Source of the DNA: Malus domestica | Taxonomy: Eukaryota > Streptophyta > Magnoliopsida > Rosales > Rosaceae | NCBI RefSeq assembly: GCF_042453785.1 | Contig: NC_091664.1 | Location: 3,212,501-3,276,500, forward strand | DNA length: 64,000 bases | Direction of reading: 5' to 3' | The notes under the pieces: model-generated | The model's database searches: none | Told to the model about the DNA's origin: nothing | The model's input: the letters and a program-made list of their open reading frames with translations, nothing else | Shown: in pieces, positions 9,428-20,689 of the stretch | How the letters are laid out: every line of letters begins with the position of its first letter | Position numbering within the stretch: position 1 is the stretch's first letter | Translations under genes and position numbers: made by a program

Positions 9428-10760
9428 TCAAGTCATTTTGCCGGGCATTGTGCATGTCTGGCCTTTGAAATGCAGTATATCGTTGAATGACCCTTTCATT
9501 GTAACGTCCTCATGTTGCACGGGCTCATTGGTGGCTTCATGAGCACAATATATACGTGTTCTTGAATTGTTCATCATGTCTGGCTCATATTCATCAACAG
9601 CTTTATAATCATACTCATCTTCCACAATCATGTTGTGAAGAATGATGCACGTCATCATGATGGATCGAAGTGACTCTACATCAAACAATCTGGTAACACC
9701 CCTGACGATTGCCCAGCGAGCTTGGAGGATACCGAAACAACGCTCCACATCCTTCATGCACCCCTCTTGACATCTTGCAAAGTGTTTTTCCTTTGCACTT
9801 CGTGGACGTGGCACTGTTTTGACAAATGTTGACCATCTTGGGTAAATGCTGTCAGCTAGGTAGTATGGCCCGTCGTACATACGTCCGTTGACCTCATACG
9901 TGACTTTTGGTATCGTTAAACACTGGGGATTGGGTAAGGACGTTGAGGTCATTTTGAGCTCCCGGAACCCCGAAAAAGGCATGCCAAATCCATGTATCAA
10001 AAGATGCCACCGCCTCCAATATGATACTTTTTGCTCATTTTATGTCTCCATAAGCGCCTTGCCATGCACTTGGACAGTTTTTCCACGTCCAATGCATACA
10101 ATCAATGCTCCCAATCATCCTAGGAAAACCTTGCATCTTGGCATTCTTCAGAAGCCTTTCCAGGTTCATGTGAGTAGGTTGCCGGAGGTACTCTGCGGTG
10201 TAGATAGATTCGATTGCTCCGCAAAACCTTATCAAGGACTGAAGAATGGTTGATTTCCCCATCCTCGCTATCTCATCCACTTGGTCTGCAGATGCTCCAT
10301 ACGCAAGCATCCGCAGCGCAGCATTAATTTTTTGCTTGGGAAGGAGACCCATAGCACCAAAAGCATCCTTTTTTTGCACAAAGTAAGAATCATGGTTGCA
10401 AACAACAATCATGATTTTGTTAAACAAATGTCGTTCCATTCTAAAACGATGTCTGAAGTACGTATCAAGAAATGCACTGTTATGGACAAAATAATCGTCC
10501 AACAGCTCCACACCTCGTCGTTGCCTGTATCTATCAAGGTTTCCGGAATGGGTGGGCCTGCATATCTGAGCCACAGCTTGGATGACTCGATGGGAATGTG
10601 AGTCTCTGGCCATTCTTGCTTCGTCATCTCTCCTTCTCCGCTCCTCATCCTCTTCCTTCTCATTTTGGGCTATATGGAGATTCAACACTCCTTCAAATTG
10701 GTTAAACAATTCTTCCTCTTCTTGATTGATTTCCCACATCATGCTTGAAGAAGAAGACAT
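9428..10760 (-). pseudogene. PIF/Harbinger DDE transposase (nuclease, DDE_Tnp_4 type), broken
   Basis: On the minus strand the protein starts MSSSSSMMWEINQEEEEL at 10760. It contains the helix-turn-helix region INAALRMLAYGASADQVDEI and the first catalytic block MIGSIDCMHW (Asp). An in-frame TGA at 10035-10037 follows GAYGDIK. The same frame then continues with a recognisable DTWIWHAFFGVPG block, and a further frameshift lies around 9895-9925. The second block YYLADSIYPRW (Asp) and the third, DVERCFGILQARW (Glu), follow. All three catalytic acidic residues survive, so inactivation is by the stop and frameshift only. It would have excised and reinserted the element at TTA sites. Confidence 0.9.
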
Positions 10761-10904
10761 TGTAAGTAGAAACTATGAATAATGATACAGATTTTGATTT
10801 GGTGAAGAAGGAAGCAGAAACTATGAATAATGATAGAAATATTGAGAAAATTGGTGTGAGATTGAAAAGGATGGATGATGGATTATATGGAGGATTCTGA
10901 AATG

Positions 10905-11240
10905 ATTAGGTTGTAGATAGTGCCATGTGGCATGCCGTCATTCGTTAAAAATCTAATCGAAATATATCCTAAAAGATTCTGAAAAGATAACGACACATGG
11001 CAAGACGGCATTGGATAAAAATCTTATCGAAATCCATCACCAATAATTATCTTTTCGGATAATGACACGTTGCACAACGAGAACGATTTAAAATTTGATC
11101 AAAATCTATCCTGAAAGATTCTGAAAAGATAACGACACGTGGCACGATGACATTGGATAAAAATCTTATCGAAATTTATGACCAATAATAGTCGTTTTGG
11201 GTAAATGACACGTGGCGCAACGAGAACAATTTATAATATC
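10905..11240. repeat. Harbinger subterminal repeats (~138-bp period)
   Basis: Units containing GATAACGACACGTGGCA and ATAAAAATCTTATCGAAAT recur at about 138-bp spacing, two to three diverged copies, between the transposase start and the right end. They may be transposase-binding sites; that is inference. Confidence 0.7.
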
Positions 11241-11991
11241 TTATCCGAAATTACAAATAAATTTATTTACTATTATTTTGTAAAAAAAAATTAATACTAT
11301 TTTATTGCCTATTGTCAGGGCTATTCAAGTGTAACGGTGGAGATGCAAAAGGCAATTATTATTCATTAAGGGCAATTATTGTTCACAGGATGGATTGAAT
11401 AGTGGATTGTCTAGGGGGAGGGCTCCTACGGTGGAGTTGCTCTTAGTTCCTTAGTTCGTAACAAACTGATCAAGTACTAGTGACAAATTAATACGCAAAT
11501 TATATTAATTAACTTCATTGTTCACTAAATTTTTTTCCATTATTTGGTTACATGCATGAATTAAGTTGGTATGTATATATGTGTAGGGACCCAAATACAA
11601 GATAGCGTTGCTTCTAAACAATACATTAGGAATTAGTGATCAATAATGGTCACAATAATCACATCTAGAGTATACCAAAGTCACCTTTATTTTTGTTGAA
11701 GAATGCAATTTCAAATAAAAAACTTGAATAAACTACTACAACGTAAATGGTTTCACTGTTCATTGTACTGAGGCATTTTTGTGATAAAACTCAACATCAA
11801 TCGAACTATACAATTAGTTAAGTTGGGACAATATTTGATTGTATTGTAGTGTGCTAGGGTGCACAGGTAATTAAGTTGAAACAAAATTTATTTACTTAGT
11901 AGTCAGCCTCTAACCGAACACTGAAATGAAAGCTTTTATGTATTCCCTAACAAGTCATAAGGTGACATGAAACTAAAGGCCCTATTGTGTA

Positions 11992-11998
11992 TATATAA
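11992..11998 (+). promoter_or_regulatory. TATA box of PME1
   Basis: TATATAA lies 77 bp upstream of the chosen ATG (12075), which puts transcription start near 12025-12030. The same box is conserved in copy 2 at 58133-58139. Confidence 0.7.
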
Positions 11999-12074
11999 GT
12001 AACCAAGCTAAGTGCTCACATACGTACAACTCTCTCTAGATTCTCTAATCTGTGTCCGTCTCTCTCATTTAAGC

Positions 12075-15000
12075 ATGTTCACAATACTGAGTTCCTCCAA
12101 TAATATTGGAGAAGACAGAAGCAAAACACACACTTTCTTTCTAACCATGTTCTTGATCATACAAATCTTGCTGCCATCAGCAGAAGCTAATCAGGCTTCT
12201 TCACCATCCCTTTTCTCCAAATTCTCCAGAGCAGGACCATCCAAAGAAGCCAACAATATTGTATCTTTTTGCAAACATACCCCTCACCAAGCAGCTTGTG
12301 AATCCATTTTCATCTCCAAAACAAGTAATATTACTACAATTACTAAACCACCCCCTCAAACCCTTGAAGGCCTCCTTGTCCACTCAGTCGACTTCAGCAT
12401 TATAAAGGCTCGTTTGGCTCGCGCTCTTGCCTATAATCTTACCATTTCCCATTTTCAAACCTCTCATCAAACACACTCGCTTGGTGGCATCAATGACTGC
12501 CTCGAGCTGCTCGAGGACAGTATCGATTTACTTGATAATGTCATACTCAAATACGACAGTACCAAAAGCGCCTATGGCCATACTGACGACGATATCCAAA
12601 GCTGGCTCAGTGCTGCTCTTACCAATCAAGAAACTTGTCTAGACAGCCTTAAGAGTGATAAGTCAATGGTAGACAAGGGCGCTATGGAGACTTCAGCTAA
12701 AAATATGAACCAATTCATAAGTAACTCTCTGTCACTTTTCATGCTCACTAGTAGGTCACCAAAGCAGGCCCAAAACAAAAACCCTAGTAACATTGTCGGT
12801 GGCCGGAGGCTGTTGTCGGATGATTTTCCGAGTTGGGTGTCCGGCGCTGAAAGAAAGCTTCTAGAAGCTTCTGTGGGTGACTTAGAAGCACATGCTGTGG
12901 TGGCTTTGGATGGGAGTGGTACGCACAAGAGTATCGGTGAAGCACTTGGGTTGGTGGCCTCATTGGCTGAGAGTGGAGGAGGTGGCAGGTCTGTAATTCA
13001 TGTAAAAGCTGGAACTTATCATGAATATATTAAAATACCAACGAAGCAGAAGAACGTTATGTTAATTGGTGATGGTTTGGGGACGACGATTATCGTGGGC
13101 GATAGGAACTCTGATGATGGTTGGACCACTTTCGAGTCTGCTACAGTTGGTAAGAACATATCAAACTTCCCTCTTTTTTAGGTTTTTTTTTTCTAATTAA
13201 TAAGAGAATTCCCTCTTCTTTTATTTATTTATTTAAAATATATGGCTTTTTTATTTTGTCAATTTATAAAATATGTAAACTACCTGTTAACAAAAAAAAC
13301 TTTTGTTATAAAAAATGATGAGAAGACAATTTAGTCCTAGATCAAAAAATAAAATCATAACAAATGATGTGTCGCACAAGTTCAAAACTTCTCCGTCTTT
13401 AATTATTGTAATCTTTTTGAACCTCCTTAATAATAATATCTTCTGTATAAAAAAAATCAAAACTGTAAGAGAAAAACTAATATTTAATAACTGGTGCTAT
13501 TGTCACTCACCAAAATTATTTACAAAACTCACCTTTAAATGAAAATTATTATGATTTTATACTCGTTGAAAGATAATATTAAAAATAAAATTATAAAGAA
13601 AAAATTATAGGGTTTGCTACCACTCATCTTATTAGAACTTTTCTTTGACAAATCTGGTTAACCGGTCTCCCATCATTAAGAGGCCAACTTTGGGTTGTCT
13701 TGTTGTGTCCGTGAGGGAGCAATGGTAGCAATGGTAGCAATGGTCTCGATCGTAGCTCCCGCATTACAGTGGGAGACCAATCAACATCAACGTTAATTAG
13801 TCAGCTAAATATTACATCTAATCATTCTCTTTATCATCATTTAAAAATTATATCTACAAAACATCATTCAATCTGATATTATTTATTTATCTCTATGTGT
13901 CAAACTAATAAACGATTTTGATAACAAGTAGCATCGTTGTGATGAACCGTCAATTTGTTTGATGCATACGAACATTTCCGATTATGAAATCCATACGTCA
14001 AAAATACATTAATCATAAATGGAGGATGAGTAGATTCTCTATGAAGTAAAAACAAGCATTATTATCCATAAAAAAAATTAAAAAAAAAGACAAGAAAATA
14101 TAAAAAGGGCAGTTCACATGTCTATACACTAACATCAAATAGAAAAGAAATGAAATCATAAAAGGAATGGTTGGTTCTACTAAAATTCCTTATTTTCTTG
14201 CTTTAGTCCACCACCTTCCTTCGATATCCATTTCCCTGAATTATAATGTTAGACGTGATGCTCATAAAGGATGATCAAGGTTTTAATTTCGTGTTTCTTA
14301 TTTTGCTCGCATGTACACCGCACACCCGCTTGGAAATTCTCAACTTATGGTTGTAAAGACCAACATGAGAAAAAAGAGATTCTTTCATGCATGAATTAAA
14401 CATAATTTTATAATTATTCATAACACAGATGATTAAACTCATTAATACAATTTGAGACGAAAAAATTACATTTACATTTTGGTAAAACAAATTGTAAATT
14501 TTTATTTTTATTTATATTTTACGACTATGATGAGTATTTTACATCCCCTTAAAAGTTGTACATTGGATAGCTGTTTAGGGCGAGGGAGAGAGAAAGTGGA
14601 GGAGTAAAACTATAGTTACGTATGGCTAAGTGAAGGAAAAAAAAAACAGCAAAAACTTGTTTGTGCAAAATTATTTTAGTGACTTTCTTTTTTATTTTTT
14701 AAAATTTTCTTCAGTTATGTATAAAAGGATATAGTAGTTCTTTTTTTTTTTTTTTTGACAAAAAGAGTTGGGAAGGAAAATTTTCTCTTACTTAATAAAA
14801 ATTGCATGTCCTCATGGCACATAGTAACATGCAAACAACCGTGTTTTCAGCTGCTATGGGAGACGGCTTTATAGCTCGTGACATAACGTTTGAGAATAAT
14901 GCCGGTCCATCAAAGCACCAAGCGGTTGCCCTCCGAGTCGGCGCTGACAAGTCAGTGATTTTCCGATGCTCCATTGTCGGCTACCAAGACACCCTCTACA

Positions 15001-15548
15001 CTCACTCCAAGCGCCAGTTCTACAGAGACACCCAAATCTACGGAACAGTTGATTTCATATTTGGAAACTCAGCAGCAGTTTTCCAGAACTGCAACATTTA
15101 CGCAAGAAAACCCGCTTCAACCGGTCTCAAAAATTTTGTCACAGCACAAGGTAGAACCAGCCCGGATCAGAACACTGGAATTTCGATTCATAACTGCAAA
15201 ATTTCAGCTGCTTCGGATCTTGCTCCGGTGAAATCCAAGTACGAGACGTATCTTGGGAGGCCATGGAAGCAGTATTCAAGAACAGTTATCATGCAGTCTT
15301 ACTTGGATGACTCAATCAGTAGGGCTGGTTGGTCACCTTGGTCAGGTGGGTTTGCTTTAAACACATTGTATTATGGTGAGTATTCAAATTATGGGCCTGG
15401 GGCTTCAACTTCGGGTCGGGTCCGGTGGCCGGGATATCATGCATCACTTACACCGGTTGCTGCACAAGGCTTCACTGTTAGCGGTTTCATCTCTGGGAAC
15501 CTTTGGTTGCCTTCCACTGGGGTTTCTTTTGATTCGGGACTTCATTAA
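12075..15548 (+). CDS. Pectinesterase/pectinesterase inhibitor (type I PME), copy 1
   Basis: Two exons: 12075-13149 and 14851-15548, joined at ACAGTTG|GTAAG and TTTTCAG|CTGC, giving 590 residues. The open frame extends up to a GTG at 12012, but that lies only 14 bp past the TATA box, so I chose the ATG at 12075. The N-terminus has a hydrophobic stretch (FLTMFLIIQILLPSAEA, signal or anchor). Then comes a PMEI-like pro-domain with its Cys pattern, the processing motif GGRRLLSDDFPSWV, and the catalytic beta-helix domain from about residue 275. Family motifs are present: GTYHEY, QAVALR, GYQDTLY, GTVDFIFG (catalytic Asp) and LGRPW. It should de-esterify homogalacturonan in the cell wall after export. 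The UGT pseudogene follows downstream. The locus appears intact. Confidence 0.93.
13150..14850 (+). other. PME1 intron (1.7 kb)
   Basis: AT-rich, GT...AG bounded, and colinear with the PME2 intron except for a 154-bp MITE in PME2 and small indels such as an extra AGCAATGGT unit near 13725-13742. Between 13180 and 14830 I see no exon or RNA gene. Confidence 0.85.
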
Positions 15549-16705
15549 ATGATCGTGATAGCGGTTTTCATACTCAGCTTAGCTTTTGACACTTCGGTTG
15601 TGACGTGAACGTACAAAGTATAACATACTCAATTTAAATGTGAGAAGCTAAACTAAGAGTGTCAAAATTACTACCTTATGAAGGCGTTGTGCATTTGTAT
15701 AAAGTTGTATTTTGTGTTTGGTTAGATGTGATATGAAACCAAGGGGCTTATGTGATCGCAGGCCTATTGTGGTTATGTTGTGTGATCTTAGTGTTTTGGG
15801 CTTTCGATCCCCTTGAAACAAGCAATAGTTGTGTTACTATTCTCTAAGTTTAAAAATCCAGTTGAATAGAGTAGTGGTTTATGTAACTTGTGTTGCTTTT
15901 GGTGAATGCAAACGATCTTCATCGTATAAATTTTACAATTAGAATTGTTACATAATAGGAGTTTAAATTATGGGTGCAAAGAAATATCTCAATAACTGAA
16001 ACGACAATTTCCTCAATGTTGTGAAATCTTTAGATAAATGTCTTATATTTTCGGTATGAGTAAGTACAAATATATGTGTGATCCTCCACCAATCACCATT
16101 TGTCAATCTTAAGCTAGAATTTATAAATAAATTAGTAGTGACTAGGGACCAATAATTCCATAAACAAAACTACAAACAATCCAATAAACAATTTGCATAG
16201 TTGGTGATGACGTAGTTTTTAATACAAAAAAATAAATAAAATCACATAAGAAAATTTAAACTTATAGATTTGATTCTGCCGGCCTATATTATCAAGGGAA
16301 GGGTATCCTCACCGGACCCCTTTGTGGGAATTCTAGAAATCTCTACATTCTAGCCGTTTATCGTATATAGTCAGTTTTCGTCAGATACTATTTATGTTTA
16401 ATTTTAAATAAAAAAATCAAATAATTTCTGATTATAGGATACACAACAAATGACTAAGATGTGAAGATTCTTAAGATCCGCACAAAATAGATCTGGGATC
16501 CAGTTCCATTATAAAGGACAATACTTGAGTCCCGATTCATCAGAACGTGGCACAGTAAAAGGGAGACATGTGTCTTTTTAACTCTCCAAAGACCTAACCT
16601 TGCATTCTTTGTTTTGATATCAACCAGAAAAAAAACTGAAAAACTTCCTGTAAAATACAAAAAACTAAAAATAAAGGGAAAAAAGGAGGAGGAAGGAAAG
16701 TAGGG
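15549..16705. other. PME1 3' flank and UGT upstream region
   Basis: Non-coding, colinear with 61839-63028 in copy 2. It contains an inverted-repeat MITE-like sequence at about 16296-16505 (starting near TATCCTCACCGGACCCC and ending near CTGGGATCC), related to sequences at 62622-62828, 53765-53995 and 41133-41220. Confidence 0.65.
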
Positions 16706-18199
16706 ATGGAAAGCCAAGACCTAGAGCACATTGTGACCACCTCATACCATTCATGGCTCACGGCCATCTCATACCATTCCTGCAACTGGCAAGAAATCTC
16801 CAACAGAGAAAAAGCTTGATCACTGTCACCATCGCAAGCACCGCCCTCAACATCCAATACCTCCGCACCACGATCGCCTCCAACTCAAGCTCTCAATCTG
16901 ACTCCAACATCCGCTTGGCTGAGCTATCATTCTGTGGCACAGACCACGGCTTGCCCCCGAACGGCGAGAACACAGAGAACTTGCCTATCAGCAAAATAGG
17001 AAACCTAGTTGCTGCATCAACGAGTCTTGAAGCTCCTGCTCGCCATATTATCTCTCATATCATCGAAAAAGAAGGCCGCCCACCGCCTTGTATTATCTCT
17101 GACATGTACTTTGGATGGGCTACTAATCTTGCAAACAGCTTTGGAACTGCGCATGTGACTTTCACCACAGGTGGTGCCTATGGCACTGCAGCTTTGGTGT
17201 CTGTTTGGCTTAACCTCCCACACCGTTCTACAGCTTCGGATGAGTTCCCGGTGCCGGGGTTTCCTGAGAGTTACCGCTTCCATATCTCTCAGCTGAATCC
17301 ATACTTAAGAGCTGCAGATGGTACTGACTTTGGGTCAAGAATTTTTCAACCTCAGCTTTCGCTGTCTACGAAATCCTTTGGTTGGTTGTGTAGTACTGTT
17401 GAGGAGATTGAGCCAGTTGGATTGAAGATCTTGAGGAACTACTTGGGGCGTCCTGTATGGTCCATCGGACCTCTTCTTCCTTTAGAAGCACTCAACAACT
17501 CATCTACTTTGGCCTTAAGTGTTTCAAGGCAACGCGCAGGAAAAGAGTTCGGCATACCTCCTGAAGCATGCCTCAAATGGCTTGACTCACAATGTTCGGA
17601 TTCGGTTGTTTACGTCTCATTTGGTTCTCAAAACAGTATAAGTTCAAACCAGATGATGGAATTAGCTCTTGTGTTGGAAGAAAGTGGAAGGCCTTTTATT
17701 TGGGTAACAAGGCCTCCGGTTGGATATGACATGAAGGGTGGGTTCCGAGCAGAGTGGTTGCCCGAGGGGTTCGAAGATCGAATGAGTAGAGGAAAACAAG
17801 GGTTGGTGGTGCACAATTGGGCACCCCAGTTGGAGATACTGTCACACAAGTCGACGGGTGTGTTTGTTAGCCACTGCGGATGGAATTAAGTGATGGAGAG
17901 CTTAAGCCAGGGGGTGCCAATGATAGGGTGGCCGTTGGCGTCCGAGCAGGCATTTAACTCGAAGATGTTGGCGGAGGAGATGGGCGTGAGTGTCGAACTT
18001 ACAAGGGGATCACAGAGTGTTATTGCTGGGAAGGAGGTGAAGAGACTGATAGATTTGGTAATGGAGAAAAGTGGCAAAGGAGGAGAAATGAGGAAAAAAG
18101 CTGGTGATATTGGGGAGCAGGTAAGAGCAGCAGGGATCGTTTGTTTTGGAAATGGATGATTTTCTTGGCACCATTTTAGCAACTAGAAGAAAAAATTAG
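16706..18199 (+). pseudogene. UDP-glycosyltransferase (UGT92A-like), pseudogene, copy 1
   Basis: It is homologous to the open UGT at 63029 and of GT1 type. Three lesions are seen. First, near 16730-16745 a net five-base gain replaces the codons for MLPF and shifts the frame. The frame reopens only at the internal ATG 16753 (MAHGHLIPFLQLA, carrying the catalytic-type His). Second, an in-frame TAA at 17887-17889 falls inside the 44-residue PSPG box, directly after FVSHCGWN. Translation of the same frame resumes VMESLSQGVPMIGWPLASEQ. Third, a frameshift near 18140 hides the C-terminal MDDFLGTIL block. The acceptor domain and the start of the PSPG motif (HNWAPQLEIL) are otherwise well kept. A truncated protein from 16753 would lack the sugar-donor site. 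Confidence 0.92.
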
Positions 18200-18766
18200 C
18201 ACAAATAAGTTATGTACTTCCTAAACCCTAAAGTGAAGGTTTCTTAGAGCATGTTTACTTGATAAAAATAAATGGGTATAAAAATTATTTCACTTATTCA
18301 CACGTGGAATCTGTGGACAAAAGTTACTCTAGGAATAACGTGTTGATCTTCCCCAAGAGCTCGCAGCGACGGAAAGGTTTGGCACCTCAATGTCGGCTCT
18401 TCACCACTTGGGCATGTATTATGTTTCAAGGGTTGGGCTAGAGCCACCACTTGGGCATGTATTATGTTTCTAGGGTTGGGCTCTTTGCCCATTAAAGCGG
18501 TACGTGAGCTGATTTCAAAACATCGTGAGATAGTTTTGTCCTATCCGGTGTGATATACGAGAACAAAACAAGAATTTGCCATATACTGATGAAACTTTGC
18601 ATTCAAATTTAGTTGTCCATAACTGATATACGAGAACAAAACGGTTCATATATTGCATATAGCAACTTACACAGACGACGCATTTTGACGGTGGAAAAGA
18701 ACAGATTTCAAAACCCAGAAAGTAAATAACTTAAGTATGGCAACAAATCAATCAACAGTTTACACA
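18200..18766. other. Spacer between UGT pseudogene and CACTA element
   Basis: No gene seen. A ~40-bp unit with CCACTTGGGCATGTATTATG is tandemly duplicated at about 18403-18481. Confidence 0.6.
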
Positions 18767-18774
18767 CACTAGTA

Positions 18775-18955
18775 CAAAAAACACTTTGCGCGACGCAGGT
18801 CCTTCGTCGCGCGCTAACCGTAGCGCCAAGGCAGTGACGGAAGGGTTTGCACGACGACGAAGATACCTACGTCGCGCAAAGCCACTTTGCGCGACGCAGG
18901 CTTTGTCGTGCAAAGTCACTTTGCGCGACGTAGTCACATGCGTTGCGTAAAGTGG
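18775..18955. repeat. CACTA left subterminal repeats
   Basis: At least six copies, both orientations, of CTTTGCGCGACG or its variants. Further clusters sit at 22200-22285, 23785-23825 and 24174-24318. Confidence 0.88.
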
Positions 18956-19031
18956 ATTAGATCACTTTTTGGTTTTGGTCAATTTTTTTTTTTAATTTTT
19001 AATAATATTGTAATTAAATTCTACACGATAA

Positions 19032-19319
19032 TTAATTAACCAAAGAAAAGTATTTAATTATAAAATATATGAAAATGTACATACAAAATGTCCAAACAAA
19101 AAAAAATTGCATGGAGTCTTCTAGGTGAAGTGGCTCGGAGGTCGAAGGTGGAGTAAGATCAGGTACTGGTAGCGAGATTTGGATGTCGATCATCTGTATG
19201 GTTCTTACAAGGTCTCTCACGTGCACAACACAAGCCTTCAGCTCCTCGCCCTGGGCCATCATCTGCTTGCCCTGGACCGCAAGCTTACCCTTTAGGGTTA
19301 TCACTTCCTCCTTCAACAC
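19032..19319 (-). pseudogene. CACTA-encoded coiled-coil protein, C-terminal remnant
   Basis: A 95-residue minus-strand frame begins MLKEEVITLKGKLAVQGKQM, a heptad-like helix, followed by VRDLVRTIQMIDIQISLPVP. This resembles the C-terminal region often seen in plant En/Spm accessory proteins with a Ptta/En/Spm-type domain. Upstream exons were not found, and the last 30 residues are hydrophobic read-through. A fragment only; the identification is tentative. Confidence 0.4.
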
Positions 19320-19920
19320 ATCGACATCTGCGGTGTTCGAACTGGAGCAGTAGATGCTGATAATGCGGGAAGCTCATTGGTCACACTCCGACGACGAGTG
19401 ATCAACTGCAACATCTATACACTTTTTGAACCATAAAATTATAACATTAGAAACTAATCGTTTCTTGCATTTGAAACTAATCAATTAGCAGCCAAAGTAA
19501 TAAGTAGGTTACCAACATTCTTAATTTCAAAACAAGAGGAACTACCTATCCATTTTCATAGCCAACAAAAAAAAAGTGCATCAAGTGAAACAAAAAAGAA
19601 TGGGTAATCCAACACTATTTTATAAACAGTAAGCTCTATTTTATTTAAAAAACCTATAGGGCGTGTTCGCTTGGGTTGGTTCTAGTTCAAGCCCTCATTT
19701 TAACAAGGTCAAAATAAGGAGACTAGGTGAGGCACTAGTCCCATTTAGTGAGATTGGTAAATAGCACCCTGTTTGATACAGCTTAGACTAACTCATAATA
19801 GCTCAATTCGGCAAACTAATGCGGTGTAGCAAACATAGCCATAAAGTCCAAGCGAAGCAAATAGCCGGAAATCTTTCTTCTTCTAGAATCTCTCACGTTC
19901 ATTGGGCATAACCACGTTGT

Positions 19921-19957
<37 letters not shown>

Positions 19958-19960
19958 ATA
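19921..19960. repeat. (CA)n/(TA)n microsatellite
   Basis: About 13 CA dinucleotides followed by TA repeats, inside the CACTA element. A second short TATACA-rich stretch lies at 20132-20165. Confidence 0.95.
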
Positions 19961-20689
19961 TATATCCCAATATGTATGCTTTATGAAGGCAATTTAAGGT
20001 CCCATGTAGGTCAATTCAATTAGGCAAATATGGAGTGTTCGTGTTCCAAACAAATTTGGGCATTCCAAATTGCAGTGGCAAACATTTTGCAATCCATCAT
20101 CCAACCAACTAATCTTCCAATTATTTGCATATACATACATATATATACACACACATATATATGCTTGGAATATGTATTTAATTATTGCAGAGAAGCAAAA
20201 CGGAGAAACGAGAAAATTAAAGGGGAAAGGAAAAGGGGAGAAGAGAAAGAGAACTGAGCAATCTTTCTTCTTCCCCTAAACAAAGGTTTCAGAATGGTGC
20301 TGATAATGATTTCTACAGCCTGCAACTAGTGAACGATTGTGGCTGAATGTATAGAGAGAGTGTTCTCTTAAAAACAATTCTAAGAAATCAACTTCCACAT
20401 CTTTCAATCAGTGCGAGCATATAGGAAATGGAAAAGTTTCACATGCCAAAACTGAAACCAATGTCATAACAATGAAATGAAAAGTTTCACATGCCGAAAC
20501 TGAAACACACGCAACACTGCTACAACTTAGAAATTAAAATGCCAATTATCTAAAGCTAGTCAATTCTACTTCACATGGCATTGGACAATAACACAGATTT
20601 TTCCGACTAATGACAAGTCCGCTTCTAAATGTAATTGGTTTTCTCAAATCATCTTAAACACAGAATACTGAATGTACAATTACAGGGAT

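Larger units (their letters stand above)
7046..11442. mobile_element. PIF/Harbinger DNA transposon, degenerate full-length
   Basis: The ends share GAGCAACTCCA as inverted repeats, and TTA lies on both sides (7043-7045 and 11443-11445). It encodes the two convergent genes of this superfamily: a MYB/trihelix-like ORF1 on plus (7806-9045) and a DDE transposase on minus (9428-10760). Both are broken. Copy 2 of the duplication lacks it (57575-57600), so it arrived after duplication. The flanking direct repeat is actually 11 bp, TTAGTTCCTTA, longer than the usual 3 bp (see findings). At 4397 bp it is close to autonomous length. Confidence 0.92.
4189..18250. repeat. Segmental duplication, copy 1 (PME-UGT unit)
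   Basis: From 4189 the sequence matches the segment starting at 54599 (both begin AATCAACTATGA). The match runs through a MITE, the PME promoter and gene and the UGT, allowing for insertions private to one copy. Private to copy 1: the LTR element 4685-6926 and the Harbinger element 7046-11442. Private to copy 2: the elements at 55176, 56219 and 59401. In PME exon 2 (698 bp) I count about eight differences between copies, so the duplication is fairly recent. Copy 2 leaves the window before its end. Confidence 0.9.

Noticed and set aside
12012-12074. Extended N-terminus of PME1 from a GTG codon (likewise 58153 in PME2)
   Set aside because: GTG is not a normal plant start and lies only about 14 bp past the TATA box, upstream of the expected transcription start.
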